Below, piece by piece: positions 58,861 through 64,000 of a stretch of DNA of 64,000 nucleotides. The notes below the pieces were generated by a model. That model was given only the letters and a program-made list of their open reading frames with translations, had not been told where the DNA came from and ran no database searches. This DNA is from Numida meleagris (taxonomy: Eukaryota > Chordata > Aves > Galliformes > Numididae): the NCBI RefSeq assembly GCF_002078875.1, contig NC_034438.1, positions 15,379,791-15,443,790 of the forward strand, in the 5' to 3' direction. How positions within the stretch are numbered: the first letter of the stretch is position 1; the number at the start of each line of letters is the position of its first letter. The position numbers and the translations under genes are program-made.

Positions 58861-59957
58861 ACACAATATTTCTAGGAAAATACTGTCAAAACAGATTATT
58901 ACAAGGCTGTCAGTTCTTCATAAGAAGCAATATATAGAAAATACTCATTAGTGGAATACACAGCTCATCCAAAGCAGAGCCTCTTCACCCAAATGAACTC
59001 TATCAAATGTGGTAACAAGGATGCACTTTACGTGTACCTTGCAAAAAGGAAATAACACACACTTTTCAGTTAAGGGCTATATCTCTGTGTCTATTTATTG
59101 CGAAGCAATGCCAAGATCATCAGTTATCTGGGATGGGAAAAAAGACAAACTTGGATGAATTTCACATTTTGCAGTTTTATTGGTTTAAATAGGCTCTATC
59201 AGAAGAATACCAGGACTTTAATGTAGAAGAACACATTTCCCTTCTTGCTTGCCTATTTGCATTCACATACCACAAAAGATGCCGATTTTTATTCAGGAGA
59301 CTGCATTTGCTTTTGCTGGTTTTCAGTGTAACTAATCAGCTTCTACTGACTCAAACATTATGATTATAAATAGATACCCACTCTATGTGCTCAAGTGGAA
59401 AAAATAAGTATCATATTATATAAACATAATGCATTGCAATTGGCAATTAGATACTGCGTTTAACTCAGGCTCAAACAATAACATAGGAAACGAAGGGATA
59501 CACGTCATCATACACGTGCATGCAGGCATAAAATATTATTTCTTGCAATTAGAAATTCTCAACTTCTGTTCTATCACGCCACTGTGTTTTCAAATGTACA
59601 GCCCTAGTGAGATGTCAGTAATCTTAGATCAAATATAATTTCATGTTACTTCAGCGCAATTATTACTGTGTATGATTTTTTTTTCTAGTATATTGTACAT
59701 TTAAACAAATTTCAGGTCCAATTATTCATCTGAATTGTCACTAAGATCACATTACATAAGGGGCTAAACAGACTTCCTGTTGACTTTTAAAAGAAAACCG
59801 TCAAACTAGATATTTGTCTTTGTTTATGTTCTGATACTTCAAAAATTCTCATTTTGGAAGGATGATGCTTGCTATTTCACTTATGGCTCTTGCAGAACAG
59901 AAAGTGAAACATCTGAAATCTCTTTTCACTTAACAAAAATCTTTTTTGTTATGCTGA

Positions 59958-60486
59958 TGTCAACGTTTTACCGGCGTTTGGCCTGGTTCCATGAGGAAGG
60001 GGACGGGGGATCCCCGGGCCCACGCCCTGGGAAAAGGGAAAAGGGGAAAAGGGTAAGGAGATGGCCCCGAGAGCAAAGAACAGCGGCAACAATCTGAGGA
60101 GAAATAAACTAATTTACTAAATAAGATATTGGAATGCAAAACAACACACTATAATACAATATAATTACAATTTAAGCTGATAAATCCAATACAGAGAGAG
60201 AGAATGTCCCAAAATCAAGGTAGGCCTTACTCTACTACCGACGATAAGACGGCTGGAGAGCGAGGTGCTGCCAAGACAAGAGACGGCGGAAAAAGGGACG
60301 AGGTCTCGTGATCTGCAAGTTTTTATACTGCGAGCTTTTATCTTTTCCCTCTGGCTGGAAAATGGTAACAGAGGAGCAAAGTACCGTGGGGACTGTAGTA
60401 GTCCTTCTCTTCTGAGAACCAGGTACATCCACCACATGATGTTATGATGTGGAATACCAATAACCGAAAATCACAAAACCATGACA
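59958..60486 (-). mobile_element. Solo retroviral LTR, 529 bp, with target duplication
   Basis: On the minus strand it starts TGTCATGG and ends GTTGACA, so it has the TG...CA ends typical of retroviral LTRs and a 5-bp terminal inverted repeat (TGTCA/TGACA). GCTGA flanks both sides (59953-59957 and 60487-60491), a 5-bp target duplication. No gag, pol or env sequence adjoins it, so it is a solo LTR left by LTR-LTR recombination. A 5-bp duplication would fit a class III (ERVL-like) or related element; the family name is not determined. The small frames inside it (60165-60437 and others) are not genes. Confidence 0.92.
60320..60327 (-). promoter_or_regulatory. TATA box of the LTR
   Basis: TATAAAAA in the LTR sense orientation, about 160 bp from the LTR start, within GCAGTATAAAAACTTGCAG. 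This is the position expected for the U3 promoter. Transcription would run toward lower coordinates. Whether it is still active is unknown. Confidence 0.6.
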
Positions 60487-61067
60487 GCTGAAATATTCCA
60501 GGAAAAGAAAAATAGATATGAGGCTTCAAAATCAGTCTAGTGAGTAAGTATAGACAAGTGCAGTCAGCTCCACTGCCCTTTTCCTCAGAAGAAAAACAGT
60601 GCATAGGATGAAGCTCAGAGAGAGAACTCCAGTGTCAAAGCAACTGGCTTTTTACCATTTGGTAAAATAATCAGCATCAAGCCAGAAGTTAATATTACTC
60701 ATAACAAGTGAATTATATAACACTGAGTTTCATAAAAATTATAAATAATAAGGGGAGAAGAGAGGGTTAAGTTAAATTCTATTCTGTCATATTCACTTTA
60801 TATGTGAAAAACTCTCCAAGGAAACAAAGTTTTCTGAGGGAAGTTTCAATAAACTGGAATTATGAATTCAAAAGGCTCAACCAAAAAGTGTCCGTTTTTT
60901 CTTCAGTGGAGTGAAGAAAGGAGGGAACACCTAACCAGCTCCAGAAAACAGAGATATTCACGATTCCTTTCTTTTGGCCTTGAGCATACCATGACCACTA
61001 CATGCATGGCATTGAGAAGAGGAACACACCTTATGACCAACCGCATGAGAAAAATTATTTCTTGGGG
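60487..61067. other. Non-coding gap
   Basis: It begins with the 5-bp target duplication of the LTR. An 85-codon frame (60862-61119) overlaps the start of the next CR1 piece and is not recognised. Confidence 0.55.
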
Positions 61068-61570
61068 AGTTCTGAAGTTGAAGCCAGTTCTCTATTCTCT
61101 TTTATCACAGAGGATATAATCTCCTTGGTCTGTCTCTTCTGACCAGCGTAGCTCACCAAGTTTAGTTCCATGTGCACCTTGGCTTTTCTGATCCCATCTC
61201 TGCATGTCTGGATGGCATTCCTTTGTTCTTCACAGGCACATCCTTGCCTCCACTGCCTGTACTTGTCCTTCTTTTCCCTCAGTTTGACCAGCAGATCCTT
61301 GCTCAGCCAGGCTGGTTTACTGCCTCCTTACCTTGATGTCTTATGCTGGGAGATGGAGACCTCTTGTGCTTTCAGAAAGGCTTCCTTAAAGCATTGCCAG
61401 CTCTGCTCCACTCCTTTGTCCCTAAATACAGCTTCACTGGGAATCTCATTCAGTTATTCCTTAAACAGCTGAAAGTTCACTCTCCTGATGATCAAGGTCC
61501 TGACTTGTTTTGTTTGCCAGGCCCATTTGCTTCGAGATCACAAACTCAGCGAGGGCATGCCCTTCCTGCT
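61068..61570 (-). mobile_element. CR1 LINE internal fragment (endonuclease-RT linker of ORF2)
   Basis: In sense (minus) order the frames read GHALAEFVISKQMGLANK, then a region around FKEAFLKAQEVS, then KPAWLSKDLLVKLREKKDKY, RQWRQGC and CRDGIRKAKVHMELNLVSYA, then GQKRQTKEIISSVIKENREL. These are the linker between endonuclease and reverse transcriptase in CR1 ORF2. Relative to the family a short DVKNNKKGF-type stretch seems to be missing before GQKRQ. It has neither a 5' end nor a 3' tail, so it is an interior remnant broken on both sides. Confidence 0.82.
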
Positions 61571-64000
61571 CTTTTTTATGCTGTAAAGTCCCTAGGCTCT
61601 CTACCTCCCTTGATAACTTCTGACACAGCTATGCAAAGTGAATCAATATAAGGGAAGCATCACTCCGGTAGAAGAATTTCTATGAGAAAAACATGGACAG
61701 AGACAGAAAATAAACAGGAACAGTGTCTGTATCTGGGACAGAAGGCTTCTGGTCTCGCCTTTGAGGATATTTGTGCCAGCTTTCAGAACTTGCACAGTGT
61801 CCTTGAGATGCACTAGATGGGGCCACCAAAGTCCCCTGGGGAACCCCTCAAGCCAGTAGCAGAGGCAGCATGGTCAGTGTTGAGGATAACTTTCATTTTC
61901 ATCATTTTCTTTGGGCCTTACTATCCTTGGTTATGCAGGGGGCAGTGCTTATCCTAAAATGAAAAATGTATCAGTGGAATATAAAATTCTGGTAAGTACA
62001 GAATTTCCTGTTTGCTTCATTTTCTTCTCATCTCCACCTTTACCTGTGTGACTCAGAAGAAAAACAGTCAAAAAGCTGAAATGTTTGATGCTTTCTGCAG
62101 CAATAAATATAGCAGTCAGCATTCTTATTCTTAGGAAAGAAAATCTTACAAAAAGTTGCAGAAATAGTAATTTGATTATTATTTAAATGATATAATTACA
62201 GACTGGACTTATCTAAGACAAAAGAGCGATTCATTTTTGTTACTGTTTGATTCTGTAAAGTAATATTTGAAACTGTCTGCAATTGTTTTGGAGACAGCCC
62301 TGGAACTGATACTAATGATGTTAACACAGTCTTTTGTTTACATGGAAATTACATAGTTGATACATGAATTTATGACTCATAGTTTTTTTTTTTTTTTTTA
62401 AATCAATTTATCAAATGAATACCTTTAAAAAATATGGCTTCACAGGATTACATCTCACCCCTAGTTATAAGAAAAGCTATTAGACTTGATTTGAATGTGT
62501 TTAATGGCGTCACTTAATGCTTTGTTTTTTACATTCTCGCCCTGTCTCTGGAATACAGGACACTGCACTAAGCTGGAGTACCATTTCGTTCTTATGTATA
62601 CTGCAGGGTAATAATACTTAGGTAAAAAGGTTGAGAAGAAGAACACGCTTTGTAGGTCCTACTCTTTCATGGATATGTCCGTTTAGCCTTGTGGGAGTGA
62701 GTGTTACTGCTATGCTGTTCTCAGTTAGCATACATTTTTGCTTCAGGTTTCTTCAATAAAATTTAGATTGACATGACATGGAACAGATTCATTAGCTTTT
62801 CCAAGAATAACCCTTTGTTTCATTTATTTGCCTTAAGACTCACACAAATTAGAGTTTTAATTTTTGCACTATGTATCATCCTAGAGAAAAGCTGATATCT
62901 GATGGAGTAAAGTGTACAAGTATTATGATTATTGCTAAAGGAGTAAAGTTCCTCCATCCTGATCCATCTTTTCCTTTCCACCTGTGGCTTGTATGCTATT
63001 TTTTCCTTATTCACATATTCAATTACGTAAAAAGAATTGTGTTTAACCTTGAAAAGCAGTGTCATTCCCAGCAGCAAAATCTGCTTCCAAACATGTTATC
63101 TCTGTCAAAGAGCTAAAACATTTGGAAAGGACCATACTAACAAAGGCACATGTGTGCTGAGAGTCCAAAGGGGAACACAGCTATGTTTAATGCTATCATC
63201 AGACATATCATATTGTAGTCATCGTCTCCTTTTATGTGAACTTGAAAATCTTTTTTCCTTAGAAGTACTTGCTAAAGACAAGAGTGAAATCATGCAGTGT
63301 TACTGCTGAAAATTGCAATAGGTTTTGAAGTTTTTCAAACAAATATATACTAGATTGCTTGCGTACTTGTAAATTATAACAGAGGACAGCAGCAGGCCAG
63401 TGAGAATAAACAAAAACCTTCCTGAGCAAAACACCTAAAAAACACGATCATAAGTTCATTTTTCAGTGATGACCTGCAGTCTATGCTTGTGACTGAGAAA
63501 ATGCCTGCTTTCAATTCTCTATATTCCCTGAAGTATTACTTACAGACTTGTATAAAAAATTCAGAGTTTTCATGATAATAGGAGGATTTCATTTCAACTC
63601 CTGAATATATTTTAGCTGCTTGAATGAATATTTATGATGTTTGGAGTGACCATTTACTCACCTTTGTATCAACAAAGAATTCTACTTTACATGTGAACAA
63701 AAGTGGATTGTATTCCATGAAATGCTCTGGTTTTACATTTTGTATGCTGTGATAGCAGGCAGAACCATGTGAACAAGCTCCAAACAAAAAATCACACTTT
63801 GTTCTCCCATCACATTGGCATGAATCTGAGTAACTTTGATGAATACAAAATATTTATTCTTGGTTCAAGTTAGTACAACTGAAAACAAAATTTTGGATTA
63901 ATACAACCATTTTTTTTTTTTACTACAAAATTGATATTGTATAACTTGAGCATATAACTTCAAGTATGTGTTGTAGGTGATGCAGGAAATACATATAACT
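61571..64000. other. Non-coding stretch to the window end
   Basis: No gene recognised. A 17-base T run lies at 62383-62399 and a shorter one near 63909-63921. Frames up to 90 codons (63037-63309 plus) resemble nothing known. Confidence 0.55.
62383..62399. repeat. Poly-T tract, 17 bases
   Basis: Uninterrupted T run without an associated retroposon. Confidence 0.85.

Larger units (their letters stand above)
53019..59957. other. Long non-coding stretch, about 6.9 kb
   Basis: No gene recognised. A degenerate (ATGATGT)n patch with embedded GATTCTATGATT words lies at 53500-53566. A possible regulatory block lies at 58260-58860 (listed separately). The longest frame is 122 codons at 57057-57425 (plus), without recognisable motifs. 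Confidence 0.5.

Noticed and set aside
60165..60604. Several overlapping frames of 60-90 codons
   Set aside because: They lie in and beside a solo LTR, which is non-coding.
1..64000. Search for CRISPR arrays, operons, tRNA, rRNA or a prokaryotic defence system
   Set aside because: Composition, CR1/LTR/mariner content and lack of dense long frames show vertebrate intergenic or intronic DNA; no such feature seen.

Overview
The window reads as AT-rich, non-coding DNA from a bird, most likely a galliform (chicken-like) genome. The main evidence is CR1 (Chicken Repeat 1) non-LTR retrotransposon debris in about a dozen separate pieces. Several pieces keep the diagnostic 3' end, a short run of the octamer ATTCTATG. 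Also present are internally deleted mariner-type DNA transposons, a solo retroviral LTR with an intact target duplication, and a second truncated LTR of the same family. I found no convincing host protein-coding exon, rRNA, tRNA, CRISPR array or bacterial-type operon. The longest open frames are either remnants of CR1 ORF1/ORF2, mariner transposase or LTR sequence, or unrecognisable short frames of the kind expected by chance in 64 kb.

Layout. The first ~43 bp look like one end of a mariner element cut by the window edge. 2125-2822 is a mariner deletion derivative on the minus strand, and 16277-17061 is a sister copy on the plus strand. CR1 pieces lie at 6256-7925 (-), 10868-11900 (-, old), 17452-18070 (+), 18255-18459 (-), 20613-20708 (+, tail only), 29332-30031 (-), 38151-39120 with 39543-39828 (-, one element split by a younger CR1 at 39121-39542), 39829-41119 (+), 46517-48865 (-, carrying ORF1 and the start of ORF2), 49312-49661 (-), 52498-53018 (+) and 61068-61570 (-). 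A truncated LTR is at 21875-22136 (+), and a 529-bp solo LTR at 59958-60486 (-) is flanked by GCTGA on both sides. Simple repeats include a 13-unit TCTA tract (42247-42298), a 90-bp pyrimidine tract (21340-21428), a poly-C/poly-T block (12527-12601) and several T runs.

Between the repeats lie long stretches without recognisable genes (for example 22137-29331, 30032-38150, 41120-46516, 53019-59957). Two of them (33600-34100 and 58260-58860) contain clustered octamer (POU), homeodomain and SOX-like motifs. They are my best guesses for conserved regulatory elements, but sequence alone cannot prove this.

No new multi-gene system is visible. The most informative structures are four: a CR1-in-CR1 nest whose outer element also abuts a third, oppositely oriented CR1 to form a near-palindrome; two mariner copies that share the same disabled transposase but differ in their deletion endpoints; an internally deleted CR1 that kept its ORF1 esterase-like domain; and a clean solo LTR with its own TATA box.
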